Positions 31,639-43,174 of a stretch of 64,000 bases of DNA are shown piece by piece. Position numbers and translations under genes: made by a program. The notes under the pieces were generated by a model that worked only from the letters and a program-made list of their open reading frames with translations, was not told where the DNA came from and made no database searches. Location of the stretch: assembly GCA_019188255.1 (NCBI GenBank), contig JAETXT010000004.1:124001-188000 (forward strand). Direction: 5' to 3'. How positions within the stretch are numbered: position 1 is the first letter of the stretch; the number at the start of each line of letters is the position of its first letter. The DNA comes from Verticillium longisporum (Eukaryota; Ascomycota; Sordariomycetes; Glomerellales; Plectosphaerellaceae).

Positions 31639-33846
31639 TTAAGCCGACCCGTAGTAACACGAGAACACGGGCCCCAGGTCTCGCGTCGGCACATCGGCGC
31701 AAATGACCGTCGGCGCCAGCGCCTTCGCGTGGTGGTCGCCGTCCACAGATCCCAGCGCGCTGTCCGTGGGGCTCATGGGCATGACCTGCCTCAAACGCTC
31801 CTCGACGAGCCTGTCGAGGGCGCGCCGTTCAAACGCGCCCACGTCGTCGAACGAGTCGGACTCCTCCTCGTCAAGGACGCCGGCGAGGCGCCTGTGGCCC
31901 GCGAAGCGCAGCGGGGTCCTGCGCGCCTTGATCTTGCGGACAAAGTCGCGCCTGCGCTCGTGGTATCGCACGGCACGGGCACTCCAGAAGTCTTTGGCCA
32001 TCTCGCCGAGCTCCTGTGCGCGCGCCGCGGCGTGGCCCGCCGGCGAGACATCGACGTTGCGCTTCCACTTGCCTGGCGTGTAGGCGTTGCTGCCGCACAC
32101 CATGGCCTTGACGTGGTTTCGAATCCTGGTCTCGAGGACCTTGCCAGAGCCGGGCAGGCTGTGATCGATCAAGCCCATGGCTCGCGCGTCGTAGGCCGAA
32201 AGTGGCGTCATGTCGCGCAGCAGCCTCCTCGCGCCATCGACGCCACATCGTCCAGTGTACGAGAGAGAGTGATATTCTGACCCGTGAAGACCCAGCGCGC
32301 GATAGGCCGGGTTCAGTACTGTCTCTGAGCCAGCAATCACGACGTCGCAAGCGGCCGCCAGAGCCACGCCGCCAGCGGCGCAATTCCCTCGAATCGCTGC
32401 AACGGTCTTGATGTTTCGCCTGGGGAAGTCGTCGAGCAGGCATTGCACCACGTCGTCGATACGGTTGATGTTCCGCCATGACTCCTGGCCAGGGTCGGCG
32501 CTCGCCTCGATGACGTTCAGCGCGATGCCGTTGCTGAAGTAGGAGTTGCCGCCCATCAGCACGACGGCGCTCAGGGGCCGCTCGACAACGTGTGTGCGCG
32601 CGACGAAATCGAGGGCCTCGACGAGGCGGTCGCATTTGCTCGTGCTCATGGCGCCGTTGTAGAACTCAAAGTAGACGAACGCCACGCGTCGGGCGCCCGG
32701 CATGGACGTAAAGTCGACCCAGATCTCCTGATGCGTAGACGCCGCGGCCTTGAACCAGTCGACAGTGGCACGCGGTACTTGGGTGCGGCTGAAGGTGGCA
32801 TCGTCTAGGAGGCCGAGCTCGCGGAGTCCCGACACGGCGGGCACCTTGGGCCACAGCATGGCGTCGATCTTTCGCTTGGTACGCCGGATGTGCGAGATCC
32901 AGATGCCCTTGCCGTCACACGTCGCGACGCAGATGGCGTCATCTCGGCAGGCGATGATGGTGCCCGCTTGGGATTGTCCCTCGAGCAGGTCACCTGCTTC
33001 CTCAACGGTGCCGCCGTAGACGAACAGGTTGGTTCCAAATAGCCCAGTGAGACAGCCGGGTTGCGAGTCAGCGGACCTGATTCTGCGTGAGATGTCGCGC
33101 GCTGTGTGTTTCGTCATGTCGAAGTCGCGCTGGGACGCTTTGAGAAGTGGTCGATGTCGCGTCACACCGCCGAGGAAAGACTGCTGCAGTGTGACGGAGA
33201 GTTGCCGGTACACGGGATCGGCTTGGATGCGGGGCGAGATGGCGCTGGGGTGGAGCAAAAGATTCGACTTCTCGCGCCCCGGCGATGGCGGAGGCGTGAG
33301 GACGTTGGTGTGACGAGAAGCTGCGGTCGTGATGCGCTCGAGGGCTGCCAGAGTGGCGGTGAGGGCTGCTCGTGTCACAGGCCCTCGATAGAGGTTGGAT
33401 TTGGTGGCGTCCGGGGCATCGATATCGATGGGGAACTGCTCAAAGGCCCAGACGGGGCCGGCGTCGAACTCCTCTACGGCCTGGAGGACGGTGACACCCC
33501 AGTGGGAGCGCCCCGGCCGTGTAGGTGCCGAAGATTGGAGGAGACGTTCGACTGATGTCTCGGAACCGTCGTCGCCCATGAGCACCCAGTCGAGGGCGCT
33601 AGGGCCGGCATCACCTGGCGGGCCGGGATGGACAATGAGTGTGAGGTAGTTGAGGTAAATCTCGTTGGGCACCCGGGATGTCAGGAACGGGCAGATGATG
33701 AGGTCGGGCTGGGCCAAAGCGACAGCCTCGACCATGGCCTGGTCGGACAGAGCGTACTCGATCGTAATAGAGTGTGTCTTGGCCAGGGCCAGGTAGAGGC
33801 GCTGTGACAGCGAGTTGTGCGCCGTGCAGAGGAAGAGGATGTTCAT
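31639..33846 (-). CDS. HoxX-like formyltransferase/enoyl-CoA hydratase fusion
   Basis: A 735-residue protein of two fused enzyme folds, as in bacterial HoxX. The N-terminal third is a formyl-tetrahydrofolate transferase-like domain with H-P-G-P-P-G-D-A-G-P-S-A-L-D-W (residues 73-87) and W-G-V-T-V-L-Q-A-V-E-E-F-D-A-G-P-V-W, both signature HoxX segments. The C-terminal half is a crotonase fold with G-G-N-S-Y-F-S-N-G and the oxyanion-hole stretch R-G-N-C-A-A-G-G. Bacterial HoxX moves a formyl group to CoA and releases CO, used as a ligand of NiFe hydrogenase (known). Aerobic fungi lack such hydrogenases, so the role here is unknown. It is one exon. I prefer the ATG at 33846, where HoxX proteins begin (M-N-I-L-F-L); the frame is open upstream to ATGs at 33966 and 34011, so a 40-55 residue extension is possible. 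Confidence 0.85.
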   Translation of the reverse strand: MNILFLCTAHNSLSQRLYLALAKTHSITIEYALSDQAMVEAVALAQPDLIICPFLTSRVPNEIYLNYLTLIVHPGPPGDAGPSALDWVLMGDDGSETSVERLLQSSAPTRPGRSHWGVTVLQAVEEFDAGPVWAFEQFPIDIDAPDATKSNLYRGPVTRAALTATLAALERITTAASRHTNVLTPPPSPGREKSNLLLHPSAISPRIQADPVYRQLSVTLQQSFLGGVTRHRPLLKASQRDFDMTKHTARDISRRIRSADSQPGCLTGLFGTNLFVYGGTVEEAGDLLEGQSQAGTIIACRDDAICVATCDGKGIWISHIRRTKRKIDAMLWPKVPAVSGLRELGLLDDATFSRTQVPRATVDWFKAAASTHQEIWVDFTSMPGARRVAFVYFEFYNGAMSTSKCDRLVEALDFVARTHVVERPLSAVVLMGGNSYFSNGIALNVIEASADPGQESWRNINRIDDVVQCLLDDFPRRNIKTVAAIRGNCAAGGVALAAACDVVIAGSETVLNPAYRALGLHGSEYHSLSYTGRCGVDGARRLLRDMTPLSAYDARAMGLIDHSLPGSGKVLETRIRNHVKAMVCGSNAYTPGKWKRNVDVSPAGHAAARAQELGEMAKDFWSARAVRYHERRRDFVRKIKARRTPLRFAGHRRLAGVLDEEESDSFDDVGAFERRALDRLVEERLRQVMPMSPTDSALGSVDGDHHAKALAPTVICADVPTRDLGPVFSCYYGSA

Positions 33847-35219
33847 CTTGGCGGCGGAACGAGGTAGCTGCTGGGGGTGGCAAGAGGCTCGCCTCCAAGC
33901 TTCGGGCATTGTGGAAAACCTCTCGTCATATAGAAGAGCGCGGCTATGTGTCGTACTGAGTGCCATGGCAAGGTTCAGCTCTACAGACAATGAAGGGGGG
34001 TATGGTATCATTGGTATGTCTAAGAGCGAGACCCTAAGGAGCGTACTGTATCGCTAGTCTGGACGTGGCGCGACTGGCAACTTAAGAAGCAAGCAAGAAT
34101 GTGCCTGACATGATCCGGCTGGTTGCCTCAAGATGCGCTTGACATGAGTTCGACACATCTTGATGCGCACGGGCTTGACTGCAACAGATTGCCCATTGAG
34201 GAACAGCTAGGCGCGTGAAGTGATGGTGAGCACCATGGCGCCAACGCTTTGACGCGCAACTAATCCGCTCCAAGACCAGATGAACGCTGCCATCTCAGTT
34301 GTGGATTGCGCTACGCCAATCAAGCCCTGTCACGCTTCTTCTGGTGCTTCCAAATAGAGGAATCGCCGTACTCGGGCCACAGGGTTATCGCGGATGAAGA
34401 ATGGGGTTCCTTATTGCGCGAGTGTGCACTTGTGCGTGCGTCCTTGCGGAACTCGGACATCGGGACATGTGGGTGAGGTGAGATGAGGGAAACCCGGTCC
34501 AGACGTTTACCTTTCTTTCGGTGGAATAGTGCGACAGAGATGGTTGCTGGTTGCCACGACTAGCAGATAGATTGCGGAGAAAGACATAGAGAGAGAGAGC
34601 GCTGACTGGATCGTAGGGGGGGGGGGAATTGTTTCGAGCGAATACTTCGTCTAGTCCTGTTAGGGGGCAAGGCGACACGCCCAGCTGGTATCTCATTGGC
34701 ACTGGTCCCGTCCCTGACTGCTATTCGGCCTCTCTCTCTTTCAGGGCGAATGGTCGTTGGTCCGGGTACCTCGAGATGACCGGCCGGCTGGTTCGTTGGT
34801 CCCTGAATCGGTGGTTGTGGCCGGACCATTTCTGGCCAGGCACCGCGATTCAGCTTTGTCAAAGAATCACACCTGGGCTGACATACTAACTCAGCCGGGG
34901 ACGTTAACCTTAGCAGATCACGGACCTCCTGTGATGGCCCGCGAGTGCGTCGATCATCCGACTCGGCAGGTTGAAAATGCCACAGGCCCACGTGTGGAAG
35001 CGGGAGCTGGACGGCCCAGAGAGGAAAAGTCGCGAAACTTGGGCGTCGGAGGCGTTCTTCCACGTCCATTTTTTTCGCCGCTCGTCACCCCGTCTCGTGC
35101 CTACCCACGGACCACCGGATCGCTGTCATCAGTCCTCTTCCGGGCTGGGGGCGCTTTCAGCCCTTCAGAGACGAGGTCCATGCCACCGCCCACCATGGTT
35201 TGCTGTGTGAAGGCGCTCC
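33847..35219. other. Intergenic region
   Basis: About 1.4 kb containing the HoxX-like promoter and the 3' flank of the ATRIP-like gene. It has a poly-G run at about 34,616-34,627 and low-complexity frames only. No gene is supported. Confidence 0.55.
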
Positions 35220-37698
35220 TCAAACGCCGAAGGCCTCCCTGACACCCTCTCCTTCGTCAGGGGTCACGACGAATTCACATAGTTCGCGCGCCAGTTCGGC
35301 CGTCTCCTCGTCGATACCCGCCTCGTACACCAAGTCTTCCTCTGCGAAATGGATGCGTGACAGCGAGAGGATGTACCGCTGCGGGCCTCCGTAGGCCATG
35401 GCCAGCTTGGATTGAATGTTGGCCGCGTCTGCTGTCGCCGGATCAGCAACGAGCCGGTGCAGGAGCAGTACGATCTGCTTGATCAATCGGTGCAGACCCA
35501 CAAGGTCGTCGTCCGCGTCGTCCGCGTCGTCCGCGTCGTCCGCGTCGTCCGCCTTGTCGGCCCCCAGATCTCCCGCCGGTGGATGGGCTGCCGCACGGTT
35601 CCCGCCGCTGCCAGCCGGAGAATCAGTGACGACAGGGTCGCTGGCATCGTACAGCTCGTCCACCAAGCCACTCAGAGTCGTCACTAGTCTGGGTATGGCA
35701 TTATCATGATTCGCGACCTGGAGCGCCCCAAACTGAGACTGGGTGAACGCGGTGAGCGTGCGCAGGACCCCTGATCCGACCGTGTGAATCAGACGGGGTG
35801 TTGATGCCGCCCGTGGCAGGTCAAGGAGGTTGCATGTGAGCTTCTCGATGATCATGTAGGCGACCGTCTCCGGGCCTTTGCCCATTTCTAGAGGGCCGAC
35901 CGAGGCGGATAGCACGGAGGTGCACAATAGGTCCATCATACCCAGGATGTCGTCAAGCCGCTGATTCGGGGTCAAGAAGATCAGCACAAAGTCCACGGGC
36001 ATCATGCTCCAAAAGTTGGCCTGCTGCGACTGAGCGTCCTCTACCGTCTGAACGATTGCGCACACGCTTCCCATGGCTGCCAGATGGAGGAGCGCCAAGA
36101 TGTGCGTCGTGCCGATCTGCTGTTGCAGCGAGTCAGCGGCGGGGTCACCGGAAAGATCACCGTCTGTGCTCTTGTAGCGCAGTTCGAGCACCATGTACAT
36201 GGACCTCTCTGCGGCTGGCACCAGGCTGTGGATGAGGTTGGGTGCCACCGACACAGTCTGGAGTTGGAGTGTAAACGCCAGAAGCGACACCAGGTCCCAG
36301 ATCGGTCGATAATACGCCTCGTCCAGGCACTGGTGCCACATTGTCAGAATGAGGTGAGAAAAGTCGATAAGGAGCTGCAGTGGATCATGCGCGTTCCCCA
36401 TTCGCGGCAAGCTCTGATAAATCTGGGCGGCAAAAGAGGTGTCTGGGCCTGATGGAAAGGCATAGCGTGAGAGAATATCGAATGTTGGAGGCTCCCCGTG
36501 CAGAGACCCATGGTCGAGAACGAGCTGAAGGAACTGGGCCGGGGTTAGCAGCTGGCACCTTGGTGACGATGGGCCGACTTACATCGAACGGGAGGGTATT
36601 CACGGACGATACCGCTAAGAATTTCGGGACCGTGGCACCTGCATCAATATTCGACTGTACAAGGTCGCCTTCGTGGGTTTCCAACGCCATGACGGGACTG
36701 TCCACCACAGGCCGTTTCCGCTTGTTCTTTGTTGGTGTCCGTTCGGTGAGGGGGATGGCCACGGGGCCGGTGTACCTCGACATGCCTCGTCCCTTGCTGG
36801 GGCTGAGAACAATGTCCATCTCGTCAAAGCCGTCGGCCATGCCCCAGGTCTTGCTGGCCTTCTTCGGCGTGTTCGTGGCAGAGCCGCCACTGTCGTTCCT
36901 CTGCACGCCGGGCGCCGCATTCGCTCGCCTCGCTCGAGCACTGGTTTCCTTGACATCTCGCTGAAGAAACTGCAGTTCGGTAGTGGCATTGTGCTGAGCA
37001 GCGACGGCTTGCTCCACCAGCCTCTGCTGCTTTGCCTCCTGTTCGGCGTTTTGTTTCTTCAGCCTGGCCACCTCTGCAGTGTATTCCTGCTGGGCTTTGG
37101 ACGAGTTTGCCCTGATGATGGCAACCTCTCCCCTGGCCGAGTAGAGTTCTGACTCGAGAGCCTTCAGGCGCTGCTGCATAGCAGCAACAACATCGTTTCC
37201 TGACTCCCGGGGCGCCTGGGAAGCGAGCGGCTGCTGATAGGCCGGCCTGACTGTCGGGGGCGCAGGACGAGCGAACTGGCTGTGTTGTGGTCTGTATGAT
37301 GCGCCTATGGGAAGTGGTACCTGTGATGCCAAGGGCTGGCCATGCGCCGTGTTGGGAACGGCGTATCTTGACCTCGCGGAGGTGTCCCATCGTGACGATG
37401 GCGGGATCGGGGCGGGGGGTCGGTTCGGTACAGGCAAGGGTGGTTTTTGATGGTATGACCTCGGTCCAGTGTTCGTCGATGTACCGATGGGAGCTTGCGG
37501 AAGCAGGCCATCGATCAATTCGGTATCATCAAGGTCGTCGTCCTCGAATTCGAGGTCATCATAGGGGTTGTCGGCAGGTTGCAGTGTCCGTGGCGGGGCC
37601 TGAGTTTGCGCCTGTGTGAACTGTATAGCATTGTTCTCCAGCTCCTGAAGGGCATTTGGGTTGAGATCGTCAAAGCCGTCGTCCGAGTAGTTGTCCAT
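35220..37698 (-). CDS. ATRIP/Ddc2-like DNA-damage checkpoint protein
   Basis: Predicted partner of the ATR/Mec1 checkpoint kinase (UvsD in Aspergillus, Rad26 in fission yeast), which brings the kinase to RPA-coated single-stranded DNA. Exons 37698-36583 and 36533-35220 join in phase to 809 residues; the 49-nt intron has a GTAAGT donor and a GCTAAC branch site. The N-terminus begins D-N-Y-S-D-D-G-F-D-D-L and is acidic, as expected for RPA contact; a coiled coil covers about 170-258 (dimerisation), followed by a basic S/T-rich linker and a helical C-terminal half. An in-frame 9-base repeat at about 35,510-35,560 makes an alternating acidic D-D-A tract that may vary in length. Assignment rests on overall layout and moderate similarity, as is usual for this fast-evolving family. 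Confidence 0.78.
35500..35560 (-). repeat. In-frame 9-bp minisatellite in the ATRIP-like gene
   Basis: About five copies of GTCGTCCGC (plus strand) encode D-A-D units in the C-terminal half of the protein. Unit length is a multiple of three, so changes in copy number keep the frame. Confidence 0.85.
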
Positions 37699-38629
37699 CG
37701 CCAGTAGCTACGATTATTGGCGACTATGGCGCCATCAGGGAGGTAGGATTGGGGACGCAGCCTGGTTCTCAATTAAGAGTGGCCCAGGATGTTTTCCGAC
37801 GAGGCCATCTCGAGACAGCCTTATCGCTTATCAGGCGATCCCAGCTCGCGTTGCAACGCGACTCGGTGTGTGCTTGCGGAGTGCTCTGGTAAGGTACCTG
37901 GGTACCTAGGTATTGAAGGTATGCTTATCTAATAGAAGACATCAGTAATCAGCCGATGCAGGCTCTGACGTAACCAAGAGGCAGCCCAAAGACATGGCAG
38001 TGAGTGTTCTGCAAGCGAAATAGTGGGTAGGCACGGGCTTTCTGGCGTGGCTGCCACAAAAAACCAATTGCTGACGGCTGATTCACGGAGCATGAGCCAA
38101 GAGCAAGGCGCGAAATGCCAAGCGCCCCCCCCTACGTAAGGGACCGAGTGGTAGCTGGTAGCACTGGGCCAGCAGTCAGCGCCCAGCCTACAGCCCTTGG
38201 AGTAGTGGGTAAGCGCAGAACCAAGTCTCCGACGCTTCCTTTCCCCGAAACCAGCGACCTTGCTTTACCTCACTTGCCAATCTTACCTCCTCAACCCCAT
38301 CCATCACGGCGACCCAACTGACGGCTTTGCTCGTCCGTCGCACCCACGATTCGCAGCGCTTTCCGCACCTGCATCGCCCGACGCCATCTTCACTGGACCT
38401 GAATTGTTAGGTATCGGTCTCGTCGACTTTGCGCGCCTACCCGATCCGGCCAACCCGAGCGCGCACGCACTGGACGAGCTGCCCCAAACGATCCGGGCCA
38501 GAGCCGCCTCTTCTTCCACAGCGACATCTTCTCATCGCGCGTTGTTTAAACCGCCTGTCGAGAAAATTCTGGGTCGGACGACCGCTGCCAGACCAAGAAC
38601 CTTCACCCATTCGCGGCCCATTTCGCACG
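37699..38629. other. Intergenic region between divergent genes
   Basis: About 0.9 kb serving as a shared promoter region for the ATRIP-like and CDP-diacylglycerol synthase genes. It contains a GGTACCTGGGTACCTAGGT palindrome-like motif (about 37,893-37,913). No gene seen. Confidence 0.6.
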
Positions 38630-40260
38630 ATGCCGCGCGGGAAGAGAGGGGTCAAGTTCCCCCACAAGGCCAACAACGGCAACGCCGATGGCCGTCGCTC
38701 CAGCTTTAGCGACTACAGCGAGGATGGCTCCCCTATCAAGCAGAGGTCGGGATCTGGGCAGCAGGCGCCGTTAGACGGCATCGCGGAGGTACGTCGACAC
38801 AAATCCTTGGGCAGGGCATCGACGCGTGCACATCCGCCGCCTTCGGACCCTAGCCTTGAGATGACCTTTTTTTTTTTTTTGCTAATTCTAACACCCCTGT
38901 GCACAGCAACCACAATTGTCGCCCGCCGAGGCCGCCGCTGAGGAGAAGCGCGTCGCTCACGAGAAAAGGAAGACTGACTTCAAGGTCCGCACCTTCTGGA
39001 CCTTTGTCATGTTCGCTGGCTTCTTCGCTGCCCTCTTTTCCGGTCACATGTACATCATTTGCGTCATGACGGTCATTCAGGTCGTCTGCTTCAAGGAGGT
39101 CATTGCCATCGCGAGCGCCCCCAGCCGGGCTCGTCAGCTGCGACCCTCCAAGAGCCTCAACTGGTACTGGCTCGCCACCACCATGTACTTCCTCTACGGC
39201 GAATCTGTCATCTACTACTTCAAGCACATTGTGCTGGTCGATAAGGTCCTCCTGCCGCTGGCCACCCACCACCGCTTCATCAGCTTCTTCCTCTACATCT
39301 TCGGATTCGTCTTCTTTGTCACTACCCTGCACGCGGGCCACTTCAAGTTCCAGTTCACCCAGTTCGCCTGGACGCACATGGCACTGTACCTTATCGTGGT
39401 CCAGGCACACTTCGTCATGAACAACGTTTTTGAGGGCCTCATCTGGTTCTTCCTACCCGCGGCCCTCGTCATCACCAACGACATTTTCGCCTACATTGTG
39501 GGTATGACCTTTGGACGTACCCAGCTGATCAAACTGTCGCCCAAGAAGACGGTCGAGGGCTTCGTTGGCGCCTGGGTCTTCACCATTGTCTTTGGTATCA
39601 TCCTGGCCAACATCTTGACGCGCTTCAGCTACTTCATCTGCCCTGCCCACGTAAGTTTACCTGGACTTGACCAAGCGCGCAAGACAATGCTAATATACAA
39701 CAGGACCTCGCCTCGAATATCTTCACCGGACTCGAATGCACCCCCAACCCGGCCTTCCTACCCAAGACGTACAAGCTCCCCGACCTGGTTTTCCTTCCGC
39801 CCAACACCGACATCTCCTTCACTATTGCCCCTATTCAGTTCCATACCCTCGTTCTCGGCACCTTTGCCTCGCTCATCGCGCCCTTTGGCGGATTCTTCGC
39901 ATCTGGCCTCAAGCGCACCTTCAAGATCAAGGACTTTGGCGATTCAATCCCCGGCCACGGCGGCATGACGGATCGCATGGACTGCCAGTTCATCATGGGG
40001 TTCTTCACATACATCTACTTCCACACATTCGTGTCGCTCAACAAGGAGGCTAGCCTCGGTGCTGTCTTGGAGCTGGCCATCACCGGCCTGACGCACGAAG
40101 AGCAGAAGGAGCTGATCACGGGCCTGGGCCGCTACCTCAGCAACCAAGGTCTCGTCAACGGAGAGGTCGTAAGTCATATTTGCAATTTTCTGCTACCGTG
40201 CACGCTGCTAACAAGCCTCAGCTCTCTGCGTGCCTCGACAAGGCCCTGCAACATGCGTAG
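38630..40260 (+). CDS. CDS1: Phosphatidate cytidylyltransferase (CDP-diacylglycerol synthase)
   Basis: Makes CDP-diacylglycerol from phosphatidic acid and CTP in the ER membrane, the branch point to phosphatidylinositol, phosphatidylserine and cardiolipin precursors. Exons 38630-38788, 38907-39650, 39704-40168 and 40222-40260, all joining in phase 0, give 468 residues. A serine-rich hydrophilic N-terminus precedes about seven to eight membrane segments. The family signature is present near the C-terminal end: K-I-K-D-F-G-D-S-I-P-G-H-G-G-M-T-D-R-M-D. Intron 1 contains a poly-T run (about 38,867-38,880). The last exon is only 13 codons including the stop. Length matches yeast Cds1 (about 457). 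Essential, usually single-copy. Confidence 0.94.
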
Positions 40261-41049
40261 TGGTCAGGAACCCTCAACGGCTCTCCGTCACAACATGCTT
40301 CGTGCACGCAGTGTTGCAAGTATCAATTGCACGGCATCGTCTTGTAGTCCGGGACTATGTAGACGCAAAAGCACAGGATTTAATGATAATACATGTAACA
40401 TTGACCAGCGGTATCGTCCCTTATGACTTACTCCCCTCAACGGGTATATATCCACAATACGACCTACTTTCATGATCCATTCAACCTACTGCTGTATTGG
40501 CTCACTCATGACATGGTACCGCAAAATGCATTGAAGTGACTTGTCAGGGTGCTTGTCATGTTCTTCCAAAATTGTGATGCCGTGACACACGTATACCTCG
40601 ACAATCGGTGTCTGCTCAGATCGCGAAGGAGGCTGTCTTGCACGCATCGCCGGCCTGTGAGCGATGTAGGCTCGACTTCCGCCCGGCTTTAGTAGCAATG
40701 GTAAGAGGACGGGTGGCAATGATTCGCGGTGACCTCTTCTGTCTTCGTTGCACAGGGAGTGCTGGCCAGTATGCGACGAATAGCGTCTCATGCAGACTGG
40801 CGACCAACCCCAACACCGGGACGAGCCAGCCACGCACGGCATCTGAAACCCCCGGTGCGGAGGCACAAGACGGACCAACAGTGAGGCGGCATCGGCGGCG
40901 GGGGGCGAAGCGGCAGTGTGGGGCAGCGGCAGGTGGTGGTCGATCTGCATGGAGATGCGGGGGTGAGCAGCCAGTCGGCCAAAACGTGTCAACCTTTGCA
41001 TTTTTGCATCTGTGTTGTGCTGCGGCTCTCCAGTGACGACTGACAAAAC
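40261..41049. other. Intergenic region
   Basis: About 0.8 kb holding the 3' flank of CDS1 and the promoter of the hydrolase gene. A long open frame on the minus strand (40,486-41,160) overlaps the next gene and has no domain, so it is not called. Confidence 0.55.
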
Positions 41050-42486
41050 ATGACGACCGCCGTCGGTGCCCGAGACGCGGCCTGGGCCACAGCGATCCAC
41101 CGCCCGCTCACGCGCCGAGGCCACGGCCCCGGACTCATCATCCTGACGGAGGAGGGCCATGGGGTTCCGAAGGACGGCATGCTAGACCCCCCGCCCGCGC
41201 AGAAATGGGCCGAAGAGGGATTTGCTATTGCCGCTGTGACGATCGGAGCAGACGCAGAGACTGTTGATCTGAAACAGGTTCTTCAAAATGCGGCTGACGA
41301 GCTCGATGGGCTCGACGTCTGTGATCAGAAAGGCCGCTTTGGTCTCATCAGTGAGCTCCGTTGACCCTTAACGTTGACAGCTCTGCAGTGCGTGCTGACA
41401 TGTTCTCTCGCAGTTTATGGCGCTGCTTCAAGCCCAGTTCTGTCAAGTCTCGCCAAGGAAGGTCCCATCGCGAGCATCGCAGCCGTGGTGTTCTTCGGGG
41501 CCCGCGTCGACTACGGCCACGGCCCTGCACTGGCGCATGTGGCAGGCTCAGGCGCCGGTCAGATGGAGAGCAGGACAACCGATGGGAAGCACTACCTGTA
41601 CCCTTCGGCGAGGCCCTTTTTCGGGGTTCCCGCTCACACTGATTATCACGCGGCCTCGGCTTCCCTCGCCCACACGCGAACGCTGTCCTTCCTCAAGCCC
41701 CTTCTCGGGGGCCCCTACTTTGACATTGAAGCTGTGTGGGAGGAGCACACGCAATTTGAGTTTGGCGAACGAAGCGTCGAAAAGACCATGGCCACCATGG
41801 TCGAACAACCCTACGTAAGCCGGCATCGAGTTCATCACGTTTGACGCAAAGGGCCGTCAAAACGAAGCCAGGGAAGCTGACAGGAAGGGCGGCAACAGGT
41901 CAACCACATCCCGACGCTGACTGGAGGCGTCGGCCGTGAGCGTCTCACAGACTTCTACCGCCATCATTTCATCTTCAGCAACCCGGCGGACACGGAGCTC
42001 GAGCTCGTCAGCCGAACGGTAGGCATCGACCGGGTGATTGACGAGTTTGTCTTCCAATGCACCCACGATAGGGTGATTGACTGGCTGTACGTTTTCTTCT
42101 TTTTTTCTTCCTTTTTGTTTTTTGCCTCGAACCCATATCTTGACTCCCCTGTTTCCTGGAGCACGAGGCTGACACTTGACAGGCTCCCCGGGGTGCCCCC
42201 AACGGGCAAGGCGCTGACGATACCGTTCACCAGCGTCGTCAACGTGCGAGGCGACCGGCTTCACCACGAGCACATTGCGTGGGACCAGGCGACGGCATTG
42301 CGGCAGCTGGGACTGCTGCCAGAGTACCTGCCGTTCCCATATGCTATTGATGGTCACACACCGGCAGAGGGTCGGCGGTTCGAGTACCGGGTGCCGGTGG
42401 CAGGGGCAGAGACGGCGGCGAAGCTGGCGGACGAAGGGGCGGTCGAGTCCAACGCCATGTTTGCGTATACCACGAGGGAGGTGTGA
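41050..42486 (+). CDS. Dienelactone hydrolase-like protein with C-terminal SnoaL-like domain
   Basis: Exons 41050-41350, 41414-41814, 41899-42086 and 42183-42486 join in phase to 397 residues. The N-terminal half looks like a degenerate alpha/beta-hydrolase of the dienelactone hydrolase/carboxymethylenebutenolidase type; the usual G-x-C-x-G nucleophile elbow is not evident, the equivalent place reading I-Y-G-A-A-S-S. The C-terminal half (about 245-370) is a SnoaL/NTF2-like cone with Y-R-H-H-F-I-F-S-N-P and I-P-F-T-S-V-V-N-V-R-G-D-R-L-H-H-E-H, where the final histidines line the pocket. Such fusions occur in fungi, often labelled carboxymethylenebutenolidase. A role in lactone or aromatic turnover is only a guess. 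No targeting signal seen. Confidence 0.72.
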
Positions 42487-43174
42487 CGTGATGCTCCTCG
42501 AGGAAGGGCCTCGATCGGACATTTGAAATTTCCATAGGTCCAATTTCTAATCAGCGAAGGCTAATCAGCGATGGCATTCTCGGGCACAGCGATGAGGACG
42601 GAGAATCACGACAGCCCATGTTGGATTCTCCGAGCTGTCAATGCGGGGTGGTGTGAAGAACTGACCTGTGGCTGTGGGGTGGGGGCTGAGATCGATGCCG
42701 CGGGGACTGCCCCCCAATTATCATGGGAGCATGGGTGAACATCGGCTTGCTCAAACCAATGAACGTCTCGAGGCGGCGACTTGGGCAGAGGCCTCGGCTA
42801 AACCGCGCCTGACGCGCAGGAACCCCGGATAGGGAGAAACCTCGGAGTCACTAACGGGCCGCTAGGCGATGAACTGGCTCCACTCGGTACCCCTCGATCA
42901 AGGATCCAACAGCCAAGTTACGTCGTTTCGGGACCCCTCATGCCGCCATCGACGCATGGAAGACACCCAGCAAGACGTCGGTTCGCTGTCCCGATCCGAG
43001 TCTCCGGGGAGTTTAGAGGTTGATCCACTTTGGTCTCCAGGTCAGACATGAATCGAAATCTCGCCATGGCGCCTCGTCCAGGTACAAAAGGACGTGTCTC
43101 GTCCTCGTCGTCAGGCTGCCCTTTGCCTCTACTCTCTCATCCCACAATTCCCCCATCCACACTAGTCCTCCATC
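42487..43174. other. Intergenic region
   Basis: About 690 bases; promoter of the GH3 gene. A GC-rich stretch without gene or strong repeat. Confidence 0.6.

Noticed and set aside
28300..34011. A secondary-metabolite gene cluster around the P450 and Zn2Cys6 gene
   Set aside because: No backbone enzyme (polyketide synthase, peptide synthetase, terpene cyclase) is present, and the P450 is broken.
40486..41160. 224-codon minus-strand frame
   Set aside because: No domain, odd composition, and overlap with the start of the hydrolase gene.
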